Positions 7,460-15,127 of a DNA stretch of 64,000 nt are shown here, piece after piece (within the stretch, counting starts at the first letter, position 1; each line of letters starts with the position of its first letter). The stretch is from JABJAG01 sp965222215 (GTDB lineage: Bacteria; Pseudomonadota; Alphaproteobacteria; UBA6615), in the NCBI GenBank assembly GCA_965222215.1, contig OZ244931.1, positions 744,001 to 808,000 of the forward strand, read 5' to 3'. The translations under genes and the position numbers were made by a program. Under the pieces are notes generated by a model. That model was not told the DNA's origin and did no database searches. It saw only the letters and a program-made list of their open reading frames with translations.

Positions 7460-10400
7460 ATGACACGGCTTTCGACGATCCAGACCAACTTCACGGCGGG
7501 CGAGCTTAGTCCGCTGCTCTACGCGCGGACCGACCTGGCGAAGTATGCGAACGGTGCGAAGACCTTGCTCAACGCCATCGTCCAGCCCCATGGCGGCGTG
7601 ACGCGAAGGCCGGGCACGCGTTTCGTCGCGACCGTGAAGGACTCGAGCAAGCCCGTGCGGCTGGCGCCGTTCCAGTTCTCCACCGAGCAGGCCTATGTGC
7701 TGGAGTTCGGTGACCGGTATCTGCGCTTCTTTCGAAATGAAGGCACGATTTCGGCCGGGGACGTCAGCGCGTCGATCACCAATGGCGGTTTCGACAGCGA
7801 CGTGTCCGGGTGGACCGACCGGTCGACCGGCAGCGCGTCGATTTCACATGTATTTGTCGGCGAGCAAGTCGAAGGGACTTACGAGGCCTCGCATTCCACG
7901 AGCTACGTTCTCGGCGACGGCATCGCCGATGCACGCCATACCGGAATGAAGTTCGCGAACGGGACCGGGGGGTCCGTCGCGGAAGTTACCGTCGACGTGA
8001 ATGCCGTCGTTGTCGCGCTCAATGCGGTCGCGCGGGTCTACACCGATAGTGCGGGGCAGCCGGGGGTGCAGGTCGGCAGCGATTCCGACACGCTGAACCT
8101 GAATTCAACAGGAGAGAAGACGTTTACCTGGTCTTCGGGCGCGCCGGGCCTGTCCGCGGATGCCGACTACTGGGTCGTGCTTTCCGACACCTCCGGCGGG
8201 TCGGGGCAGGTCGAACTGAAAGTCGCGAACGATCAGGGCGCCGCGTTCGAGTCCGGCAGACACGACACTGTTACTTCCATCGATGATGCGTCCGGCACGT
8301 TCAACAGTGCGCATGAATGGCGTATCCGAATTGTCGTCCGGCCTGCGGGCGCGGCCGGCGTGCTCGCGCTGGAGGGCGCCGGGAGTGCCGTCGCGGTCGC
8401 GGAACAAACTGTCGCGATTACGGAGCAGGGGACCGAACATCTCCTGGCCTTCCGTGTCCTGGGGCATCCCGGCGATGTGGTGCGGGTGCGCGTGGGGACG
8501 GCGAGCGGGGGGACAGACCTGGTCGACGATTTTCGCGCCTATCCCGGTGTTCACCTGGTTGCGTTCTCGACCACCGCAGCGAATGCCTATGTCCAGTTTC
8601 GGAACGAAAGCCCGAAGACGATACATATCGACGATGTCGAACTGCTCGACGGGGAGGCGGTCGAGCTTGAGACGCCGTATGGGCCCGACGATCTGTTCGC
8701 GCTGAAACTCGCCCAGTCCGCGGACATTCTCTACATCGCGCACCCGGACCATGCGCCGCGACGCCTGGAACGACGGGGGCATTCGGCCTGGTCGCTCGTT
8801 GAGGTCGACTTCGGCGACGGGCCTTATCTCGACGAGAATGCGAGCGAGACCACACTGACGCCCGGCGCCTCGACGGGCCCGGGCGTGGATCTGACCGCCA
8901 GCGGCACGGATGGAATCAACCGGGACCGGGGATTCCTCGCCGGCGATGTCGGGCGTGCCGTGCGGATCAAGCATGGGGCGACCTGGGGCTGGGCGACGAT
9001 CATCGAATACCTGGGTCCGACGAGCGTGAGAATGGACGTTCGATCCGATTTCGGCGGAACCTCCGCCGTGACGGCCTGGCGGCTCGGCGCCTGGTCGCAG
9101 ACGACCGGCTACCCGACATGCGTGACGTTCCACGAACAGCGTCTGTGCTGGGCCGGCGAGCGTGACCGTCCGCAGACATTTCGCGCTTCCAAGTCCAACG
9201 ACTTCGAGAACATGGCGCCGACCACGGATGACGGCACCGTCGAGGACGACTCCGCCCTGAACTATGCCATCGGCGCCAACCAGGTGAACGCGATCCGATG
9301 GATGTCGTCGGGCCGCTCGCTCGTGCTCGGCACAACGGGCGGAACCTGGCCGGTTCGCGCGAACTCCCTCGACGACCCGCTGACGCCGACCAATGTGCAG
9401 ATCAAGCGGGCGAACACCTTCGGAGGTGCGGATGTCGAGCCGATCGAAGTCGGCGACGTGGTTGTCTACCTGAGCCCGACCGCCCGGAAATTTCGGGAAC
9501 TGGCTTTCCTGGTCGAGCGGGACAACTTCGCCGCCCCGGACCTGACCATTCTCGCCGAGCATGTTACGGCGGGCGGAATCAGGCAGATGGCCTATGCGGC
9601 CGAACCGTACGGCGTGCTGTGGGCGGTTCGCCGGGACGGCATTCTGGTCGCGCTGACGTATGAGCGCGAACATGATGTGGTCTCCTGGCACCGGCACCGG
9701 ATCGGCGGTTCATTGTCCGGCGGCTCACCGAAGGTCGAGAGCATCGCCGCGATCCCGGCGCCCGACGGCACGCATTCGCAGCTGTGGCTGACGGTTCAGC
9801 GGACCGTCAACGGCACGACGAAACGCTGCATCGAATTCATCGACCGTTTTCTCGCCGAAGACGCCGATCTGGCGGATGCCTACTTTCTCGACTGCGGACT
9901 GTCGCTCGACGATCCCAAGCAGATCGTCGATGCAACGGCGGCAAACCCGGTTGTGTTGACGGTTTCCGGCCACGGATTTTCCAATGGCGACAGCGTGGAT
10001 GTGACCGGCGTTGCCGGAATGATCGAGCTGAACGGCAATCGCTACACGGTCTCGGCGGCGACGGCGGATACGTTCGAGCTTTCCGCAACCGACGGGTCCG
10101 GTTTCTCCGCCTACTTGTCCGGGGGTGTCGTCCGGAAAGCGGTGAGTACGGTGTCCGGGGCCGATCACCTTGAGGGCGAGACCGTGTCGGTTGTGGCTGA
10201 CGGTACCGTCCATGCCGACGAGGTCGTCGGATCGGGCGCCGTCACGCTGGATGCGCCGGCCAGCCGCGTTCATGTCGGCTACGCCTATCCCACCGATATC
10301 GAGACCTTGCGTTTTGACGGCCCGACACCGGGCGGCACTGCACAGGGCAAAACCAAGCGTATCGACCATGTCGTACTGAGGCTGCATCGCTCGAAAGGGG

Positions 10401-10609
10401 GCAAGGTCGGCCCGAGCGCAGAGTTTCTCGACGAGCTCGAACCTGCGAGCGGCATGCCCGCTGCGCCCGACGCTTTCTCGAGCGGCGACCGGGAGATGGC
10501 ATTCCCGTCCGGGTTCGATCAGGACGGGCATGTTTTCGTTCGCCAGGACGAACCACTTCCCCTGACGCTGCTTGGCGTCATGACCCGCATCGACATCGCG
10601 GCGAGGTAG
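7460..10609 (+). CDS. large tail protein (tail tubular protein B type)
   Basis: A 1049-residue protein starting at ATG 7460 with GGAGGTG upstream. The first ~100 residues are a clear gp12-nozzle signature: TIQTNFTAGELSPLLYARTDLAKYANGAKTLLN, then PHGGVTRRPGTRFVA, and the YVLEFGDRYLRFFRN strand. Residues about 110-390 hold a beta-sandwich insertion (Gly/Ser/Thr-rich, carbohydrate-binding-like spacing). The nozzle-type core returns later (ETPYGPDDLFALKLAQSADILYIAHPDHAPRRL, GNRYTVSAATADTFEL). T7 gp12 has about 790 residues, so this one is long because of that insertion. It is a tail nozzle component and perhaps also carries host-binding surfaces, since no separate fibre gene is present. Confidence 0.85.
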   Translation: MTRLSTIQTNFTAGELSPLLYARTDLAKYANGAKTLLNAIVQPHGGVTRRPGTRFVATVKDSSKPVRLAPFQFSTEQAYVLEFGDRYLRFFRNEGTISAGDVSASITNGGFDSDVSGWTDRSTGSASISHVFVGEQVEGTYEASHSTSYVLGDGIADARHTGMKFANGTGGSVAEVTVDVNAVVVALNAVARVYTDSAGQPGVQVGSDSDTLNLNSTGEKTFTWSSGAPGLSADADYWVVLSDTSGGSGQVELKVANDQGAAFESGRHDTVTSIDDASGTFNSAHEWRIRIVVRPAGAAGVLALEGAGSAVAVAEQTVAITEQGTEHLLAFRVLGHPGDVVRVRVGTASGGTDLVDDFRAYPGVHLVAFSTTAANAYVQFRNESPKTIHIDDVELLDGEAVELETPYGPDDLFALKLAQSADILYIAHPDHAPRRLERRGHSAWSLVEVDFGDGPYLDENASETTLTPGASTGPGVDLTASGTDGINRDRGFLAGDVGRAVRIKHGATWGWATIIEYLGPTSVRMDVRSDFGGTSAVTAWRLGAWSQTTGYPTCVTFHEQRLCWAGERDRPQTFRASKSNDFENMAPTTDDGTVEDDSALNYAIGANQVNAIRWMSSGRSLVLGTTGGTWPVRANSLDDPLTPTNVQIKRANTFGGADVEPIEVGDVVVYLSPTARKFRELAFLVERDNFAAPDLTILAEHVTAGGIRQMAYAAEPYGVLWAVRRDGILVALTYEREHDVVSWHRHRIGGSLSGGSPKVESIAAIPAPDGTHSQLWLTVQRTVNGTTKRCIEFIDRFLAEDADLADAYFLDCGLSLDDPKQIVDATAANPVVLTVSGHGFSNGDSVDVTGVAGMIELNGNRYTVSAATADTFELSATDGSGFSAYLSGGVVRKAVSTVSGADHLEGETVSVVADGTVHADEVVGSGAVTLDAPASRVHVGYAYPTDIETLRFDGPTPGGTAQGKTKRIDHVVLRLHRSKGGKVGPSAEFLDELEPASGMPAAPDAFSSGDREMAFPSGFDQDGHVFVRQDEPLPLTLLGVMTRIDIAAR

Positions 10610-10612
10610 GCC

Positions 10613-11050
10613 ATGAGAATCATTCCCTTCAAGCCCGAACACCTCAACAAGGTCTCGCCGCAAGATGCGCAGAGCGCGGTCGCGCGGTACGCGGCATCTC
10701 TCGATGCGCAAATGCTCGACCGGCCCGGCATGGCGTTTACGGCCGTCGACGGAGAACACCCCGTCGGTTGTGCGGGGGTCGTTGAACTGTGGCCGGGTGT
10801 CGGCCAGGCCTGGGCCGTGTTGTCCGAGCAGGCGCTCGATCATCCGGTTGTGCTCACCCGCGCGGCGATGCGCGAGTTGCCCCGGATATGCCGGGACTGT
10901 GGATTGGGACGCGTGCAGGCAAGTGTCGCGGACGGTCATGGTGCGGGCGCGCGCTGGCTCGCGTTTCTCGGCTTCGAGGTCGAGGGGTTGCTCCTGAACT
11001 ACGGTCCGGGCGGCGCAGGCGACTACTGGATGTATGGGAGAACGGGATGA
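10613..11050 (+). CDS. gp13-like internal virion/assembly protein (GNAT-like)
   Basis: A 145-residue protein beginning MRIIPFKPEHLNKV. It follows the tail gene by three bases and has the shape of the T7 gp13 family, a short GNAT-like protein needed for virion assembly. AVDGEHPVGCAGVVELWPGVGQAWAVLSEQA matches the beta4/beta5 region, and GARWLAFLGFEVEGLL matches the acetyltransferase-type helix 4. Whether it binds acetyl-CoA cannot be told from the sequence. Its stop overlaps the next start as ATGA. Confidence 0.75.
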   Translation: MRIIPFKPEHLNKVSPQDAQSAVARYAASLDAQMLDRPGMAFTAVDGEHPVGCAGVVELWPGVGQAWAVLSEQALDHPVVLTRAAMRELPRICRDCGLGRVQASVADGHGAGARWLAFLGFEVEGLLLNYGPGGAGDYWMYGRTG

Positions 11051-11487
11051 GTGGGACAGAAGCGCTAATCATCGGCAGCACGCTGATGTCGGCTGCGGGA
11101 TCGATCCGGCAGGGCCGGGACGCACAGCGGCAGACGGAATATTCAGCGCGCGCGCGGGAGCGGGACGCTGCGGTCGCGCGCGAGCAGGCCGAGGCGCGTG
11201 CAAGAAAGACCCGGCGCGCCGGATCGGCGCGGGCCGCCGCGGCACGGGCGAGACCGGCCGGCGGCGGCGCGCGTCTGGAAGGCTCGCCTCTCGATCTGCT
11301 GGCGCAGCTGTCATCCGATGCGGAGCTGGCGGCACTTGAGGATATCCATGACGGCGATATCGCTGCCGCGTCGCAACTCACGACCGCGCGGTCCAACCGA
11401 ATGCGCGGCGCTGCCGCGCGCCGTCAGAGCCTTTTCAGTGCGGGATCAAGCTTGCTGCGCGGTGCGTCGCAAGCGAACCGGAAGTGA
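11047..11487 (+). CDS. gp14-like internal virion protein
   Basis: A 146-residue Ala/Arg-rich protein starting at ATG 11047, overlapping the gp13-like stop. It opens with a small hydrophobic segment (ALIIGSTLMSAAGSI) and continues as a long charged helix with Q, E and R. This layout is typical of T7 gp14-type core proteins, which are ejected to build a channel in the outer membrane. The identification rests on position and helix layout. Confidence 0.6.
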   Translation: MSGTEALIIGSTLMSAAGSIRQGRDAQRQTEYSARARERDAAVAREQAEARARKTRRAGSARAAAARARPAGGGARLEGSPLDLLAQLSSDAELAALEDIHDGDIAAASQLTTARSNRMRGAAARRQSLFSAGSSLLRGASQANRK

Positions 11488-11522
11488 CGTCTCAGTATCC
11501 CACTCATTCATGAGGCAGGACC

Positions 11523-11786
11523 ATGAAAGTGAATGAATCCCTCGTGCGATTTCGGCGGCGAAATCGGGCCTATCGCGAAATTTTCATGACGGCCGAAGGC
11601 CGCCGCGTCATGCGGGACCTTCATCAGTTTTGCATGCAACCCGTACCCAGTGCGGATGCGAACGAAGCGGTTTTCGCAATGGGTATGCAACGTGTCTTTC
11701 GCCGGATTGCAGCGCTTTCCGGAATGAAGGACGAAGCGCTTCTGGCACTCGCCACCACACAGGAGGAAACCGACCATGACGAATGA
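11523..11786 (+). CDS. Bbp19-like phage protein
   Basis: An 87-residue basic protein (RFRRRNRAYREIF start) with GRRVMRDLHQFC and a FAMGMQRVFRRIAAL helix. This matches the small Bbp19-type proteins found in the head module of BPP-1-like podoviruses, where a Gly-Arg-Arg-V..DL...C segment is followed by an R..R helix. The function is not established. Its end overlaps the scaffold-like gene by 11 bases. Confidence 0.6.
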   Translation: MKVNESLVRFRRRNRAYREIFMTAEGRRVMRDLHQFCMQPVPSADANEAVFAMGMQRVFRRIAALSGMKDEALLALATTQEETDHDE

Positions 11787-12633
11787 AGCCGAGCTTTCCG
11801 AATTCGATGCTTCCGAAACCGAAGTTGGCGAGCCGGGCTGGCGCGATGCCCTTTCCGAGGATTTGCGGGACCACCCCACCCTCGGTGAGTTCGCCGATGT
11901 CGATGCGCTGGCTCGTGAACACATCAACCTCCAGAAGCTCATTGGTCGAAAGGGAATTCTTCCGCCGGGGGACGGCGCGAGCGAGGCGGATCTCGAGCGT
12001 TTCTATGCGTCACTCGGCCGACCCGAACAGGCAAGCGACTACGACCTTTCCGACGTTGCGAGACCCGAGGAACTGCCCTGGAGCGAGGAGGTCGAACAGC
12101 GGATGCTCGAACGGATGCACGCTGCGGGTCTAACAGAGAAGCAGGTCCGCTCGCTGGTAGAAGGCTATGCCGAAGAACAGGGGGCCGTGTGGAATTCGGC
12201 CAAAACCGAGCAGATGCAGGCTCTCGACGCCGCCTTGGATACCCTTAAGGCGGATTGGGGCAGCAGCTTCGATGCGAAACTCGACCATGCCAATCGTGCG
12301 TTTGCGATGGCATTCGGAGATCGTGTCGAGGATGTTCGAAAAATGCGCCTCGCCGATGGGAGTTATCTCGGCGACCATCCGGATATGGTGCGCGCGTTCG
12401 CGTCCGTGGGCGCGATGCTTGGCGAGGACCGGTTCGTCGGAGAAGCTTCGTCCGCCGGCGGGTTGTCGAGCGGGCAGGCGCGCCAGCAGCTGGCGGAACT
12501 GGAAGGCGACTCCGGTTTTCGCGCTGCTCTGCTGGACCGATCGCACCCCGACCATCGCGATGCCTTGTCACGGCGTTCGCGGCTTGCAGCCGCGGCGTTC
12601 GGGGGCGAAACCGAACCCGGCGGCGGCATGTAG
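11776..12633 (+). CDS. scaffold-like capsid assembly protein
   Basis: A 285-residue acidic, largely helical protein. HINLQKLIGRKGILPPGDGASEADLERFYASLGRP is a hallmark segment of phage capsid assembly proteins of this group (LxxxK, PG.......FY..LG.P). The C-terminus holds several amphipathic helices and a basic RRSRLAAAAFGG end, as needed for contact with the capsid shell. The start overlaps the Bbp19-like gene. Its location downstream of the tail genes is unusual, since scaffold genes usually sit between portal and capsid. Confidence 0.7.
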   Translation: MTNEAELSEFDASETEVGEPGWRDALSEDLRDHPTLGEFADVDALAREHINLQKLIGRKGILPPGDGASEADLERFYASLGRPEQASDYDLSDVARPEELPWSEEVEQRMLERMHAAGLTEKQVRSLVEGYAEEQGAVWNSAKTEQMQALDAALDTLKADWGSSFDAKLDHANRAFAMAFGDRVEDVRKMRLADGSYLGDHPDMVRAFASVGAMLGEDRFVGEASSAGGLSSGQARQQLAELEGDSGFRAALLDRSHPDHRDALSRRSRLAAAAFGGETEPGGGM

Positions 12634-12746
12634 GGCTAGCGGAGGCGACGGCCGGGCCCCGTTTTCCCGGTTCGAATGTGTGCCATAACTTGGCCAAGTT
12701 CCGACTCTTAGTTGGAACGATCATTCGAATTTATCGGGGTGAACCC
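12634..12746. promoter_or_regulatory. intergenic region with nested inverted repeats before the SIMPL gene
   Basis: This 113-bp gap has a perfect 12-bp palindrome ACTTGGCCAAGT (12688-12699). Around it lies a wider inverted pair, TTCGAATG (12671-12678) and CATTCGAA (12722-12729). TTCC/GGAA arms also flank GACTCTTAGTT just downstream of the palindrome. The symmetric elements suggest an operator, so the next gene probably has its own promoter. Confidence 0.5.
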
Positions 12747-13442
12747 ATGAAACTGAAACTCCTGCTTGCCGCTCTCATCGTCTCCACCGCGACCGGCAGC
12801 GCGCTCGCCGACGACGACACGCCGCGAACCCTTTCGGTGAACGGACGTGCCACCGTTGCCGCGGCGCCGGACATGGCGCGTATCATGGTGGGCGTCGTGA
12901 CCACGGCGCCGACCGCGCGCGAAGCGTTGAGCGCCAACAACGAAAAGGCGGGACAGGTGATCGCATTTCTTCGAAAGTCCGGCGTGGCAGACAGAGACAT
13001 GCAATCGACCAACCTGTCGGTTTCCCCCCAATACCGGCCCCGCCGCCGGGACGAGCCGAACCAGCGGCCTGAGATCATCGGTTACATGGTGAACAACAAC
13101 CTTGCGGTGGCTGTCCGGGCGCTGGAGAGTTTTGGCGGCGTCCTCGATGGTGTCGTGTCGGCCGGCGCAAACAACGTGAACGGGATACGGTTCGACGTTT
13201 CAAATCGCGAAGCCCTGCAGCGGGAAGCCACGGCGAAGGCGACGAAAGATGCGGTCGAGCGCGCAATGAATATCGCAGAAGCTGCGGGCGTCACGCTTGG
13301 CGAGCCCATCACCATCAGCGAGTCGGGCGGGTTTCGACCGCCCCAACCCCTCCTGGCGCGGGCGGAGTCGAGCGCCGTTCCAATCGCGACCGGTGAGCTT
13401 TCGATAGGTGCCAGCGTGTCGATTGTCTTTGCGATCGAATAG
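12747..13442 (+). CDS. SIMPL domain periplasmic protein
   Basis: A 231-residue protein with a signal peptide (MKLKLLLAALIVSTATGSALA, cleavage near residue 21). It is followed by a full SIMPL (DUF541) domain: RTLSVNGRATVAAAPDMARI, then DMQSTNLSVSPQY, GYMVNNNLAVAV and a final GELSIGASVSIVFAIE. Such proteins are periplasmic or outer-membrane associated and linked to envelope stress; a few form stacked assemblies. It is not a known virion component, has inverted repeats upstream and a terminator downstream, and so looks like a cargo (moron) gene between the scaffold and lysis genes. ATG 12747 gives the full signal peptide. Confidence 0.85.
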   Translation: MKLKLLLAALIVSTATGSALADDDTPRTLSVNGRATVAAAPDMARIMVGVVTTAPTAREALSANNEKAGQVIAFLRKSGVADRDMQSTNLSVSPQYRPRRRDEPNQRPEIIGYMVNNNLAVAVRALESFGGVLDGVVSAGANNVNGIRFDVSNREALQREATAKATKDAVERAMNIAEAAGVTLGEPITISESGGFRPPQPLLARAESSAVPIATGELSIGASVSIVFAIE

Positions 13443-13469
13443 ACACGGTAGAAATCTCCAGAATCACGG

Positions 13470-13496
13470 CAGCCCCGCTCTTTGCGGGGCTGTTTT
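13470..13496 (+). terminator. intrinsic terminator after the SIMPL gene
   Basis: Arms CAGCCCCGC (13470-13478) and GCGGGGCTG (13484-13492) form a 9-bp stem with loop TCTTT, followed by TTTT. It closes the SIMPL transcript and separates it from the lysis genes. Confidence 0.85.
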
Positions 13497-13517
13497 CGTT
13501 GGGAGGAACATCAGGAC

Positions 13518-13904
13518 ATGAATGAAATGGCCGATATCCGGGCAAGTGGAAAACTGGTCGACCAGGTGATCACCGTGCGGGTTTTGACCCGGGTTTTGAG
13601 TACCGTTGTCGTCGTTGCCACGGCGGGATGGTGGTTCCTTTTCGACGAGGTCAAATCGCTCAGCCACGACATGACCGTACAACGTGACGAGTTGCTGCGC
13701 GAAATATCTCGGTCCGAGACCTTTCAGATCGATCAACGTGTTCGGCTCTGGAATCGCGTGAACGAATTGCAGCGGGACATTCAGGCGCTCCAGTCAGAGG
13801 TGAGCGAATTGCGGGCAGGCGTCCAGCACATCGGCCGGACGACCGACGCGATCTTTGCGGTGGTGGCGGGCGGGTCGCGCGCAGGCGAGGAGATGCAGGA
13901 ATGA
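13518..13904 (+). CDS. membrane-anchored coiled-coil protein in the lysis module
   Basis: A 128-residue protein from ATG 13518 (GGGAGGA upstream). One transmembrane helix (about 22-42, RVLSTVVVVATAGWWFLF) is followed by a coiled coil (about 45-105, QRDELLREISR, LQRDIQALQSEVSELR). It precedes the endolysin and overlaps it as ATGA. Type II membrane proteins with a periplasmic coiled coil in this position resemble inner-membrane spanins or holin partners. No outer-membrane spanin partner was found, so the role is open. Confidence 0.6.
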   Translation: MNEMADIRASGKLVDQVITVRVLTRVLSTVVVVATAGWWFLFDEVKSLSHDMTVQRDELLREISRSETFQIDQRVRLWNRVNELQRDIQALQSEVSELRAGVQHIGRTTDAIFAVVAGGSRAGEEMQE

Positions 13905-14302
13905 CGAACTGGGTTCCCGATGCCACGCCGAATTTTTCGATCGGGGAACTGGTTTGCCGTTGCGGCTGCGCGCGCGCGGACATGGACGCGGCGTTCATGT
14001 CTTTGCTCCAGGCGCTACGCGATGAAACCGGTCCTTTGGTCATTGCAAGCGGTTTCAGGTGTCCGGCCCACAATTCGCGCGTGAGTTCCACGGGATCTCG
14101 AGGGCCGCACACGACCGGTAAGGCGGTTGATATTCGTTGTTTCGGAGATGCTGCCCATCGGCTTGTCGCGGCTGCGTTGAGTGCAGGCGTGACGGGGATC
14201 GGGGTGGCCCAGAGCGGAGCGCGTGGCTCTCGATTTATTCATCTGGATGTCCTGGAGGCCGCCGAGGCAGAAGGCCTCCGGCCTTGGGTCTGGTCTTACT
14301 GA
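13901..14302 (+). CDS. M15-family peptidase (phage endolysin)
   Basis: A 133-residue zinc peptidase of the peptidase M15_3 type. FSIGELVCRCGCA is the usual start, SGFRCPAHNSRV the core strand, and the zinc ligands are H70 and D77 (in RGPHTTGKAVDIR) and H114 (in RFIHLDV). It cleaves peptidoglycan peptide bonds. It has no signal peptide and lies between a membrane protein and a holin, so it is the phage endolysin, released through the holin. Confidence 0.88.
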   Translation: MTNWVPDATPNFSIGELVCRCGCARADMDAAFMSLLQALRDETGPLVIASGFRCPAHNSRVSSTGSRGPHTTGKAVDIRCFGDAAHRLVAAALSAGVTGIGVAQSGARGSRFIHLDVLEAAEAEGLRPWVWSY

Positions 14303-14313
14303 GGGAGGGATCG

Positions 14314-14964
14314 ATGATACTGGCTGCTGTCCTGCCGTTGCTCCAATACGCGCCGGCTGTTTTTGAAGGTGCGAGCGCCATCATTGCCGCCGTGACAGGA
14401 GAAGATCCGCCGCAAGAGGCAACTCGAAACGAACATGTAATGGCCGAGCATATCGACCGGCTTCCACCCGCGCAGCGCGCTGCTGTTGTCACGCAGCTTC
14501 TGGCCTTGAAGGAGCGCGTTCAGAACCTCGACACCGAACGCTTTCTCGCGATGACGGATGGATCCGTTGAAAAATTGCGTGCCTCCGCTCGACCGGAGAT
14601 CGCACGCAGGGCCATGAGCGTCATCGAAACCTTCGCTCTGGTGTTCAAGGTCGTTTTCTTCGCGATTGTGTTGGAATGGGCGGTTCGTGCGTCGTCAGAA
14701 CTGTTCGGTCTCGGCCTTCCGGCAACGGCAAGTTTGACGGGTTCGATGGCTCAGCTGGGTCCGGTTGCCGAGATGATTTGGGCCCCATTGCTGGGGTCGT
14801 TCTGGGCGTGCGTTGAGATCGTGAAGAAGTATATGGGCGTCCGCGAGCGAGATAAGGCCCACGAATATGAAATGCGTAACGGTGCGCCTCTGAGTTCCAC
14901 GCAAGCGACGATAGAGGCTGCGGGTGGCACGATCGCCAAAGTCGTAAGGGCGTGGCGCAACTAG
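14314..14964 (+). CDS. holin-like protein (GTA holin 3TM type)
   Basis: A 216-residue protein from ATG 14314 (GAGGGAGG upstream). The N-terminus is hydrophobic (LAAVLPLLQYAPAVFEGASAIIAAV). A charged helix follows, then two more hydrophobic segments (about 112-132 VIETFALVFKVVFFAIVLEW and 155-175 MIWAPLLGSFWACVEIV) and a short basic tail. The layout matches the 3-TM holins of gene transfer agents and related phages. It is the last gene of the cassette and is followed by a terminator. Confidence 0.7.
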   Translation: MILAAVLPLLQYAPAVFEGASAIIAAVTGEDPPQEATRNEHVMAEHIDRLPPAQRAAVVTQLLALKERVQNLDTERFLAMTDGSVEKLRASARPEIARRAMSVIETFALVFKVVFFAIVLEWAVRASSELFGLGLPATASLTGSMAQLGPVAEMIWAPLLGSFWACVEIVKKYMGVRERDKAHEYEMRNGAPLSSTQATIEAAGGTIAKVVRAWRN

Positions 14965-14989
14965 TTTTCAGCAGACCGGGTTCCGCATG

Positions 14990-15034
14990 GCCCCGCCCTG
15001 GTGTGCGACGTCGCATACCCGGGCGGGGCTTTTT
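14990..15034 (+). terminator. intrinsic terminator closing the phage cassette
   Basis: Arms GCCCCGCCC (14990-14998) and GGGCGGGGC (15021-15029) pair, followed by TTTTT. The 22-base loop holds a second perfect palindrome, TGCGACGTCGCA (15004-15015), giving a stacked hairpin. Confidence 0.85.
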
Positions 15035-15127
15035 GCGTTTCTGAGGTCTTGCAAGAACATGGCGCGCGCCGCACCCTGCGGCCGCACGCGGTGCCGTCTC
15101 CAAAAGCAATGGCAAGAACCCCTCCGG

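Noticed and set aside
14987..15127. Upstream extension of the cardiolipin synthase-like frame
   Set aside because: It would read through the phage terminator hairpin; the family start and transmembrane segment begin at ATG 15128.
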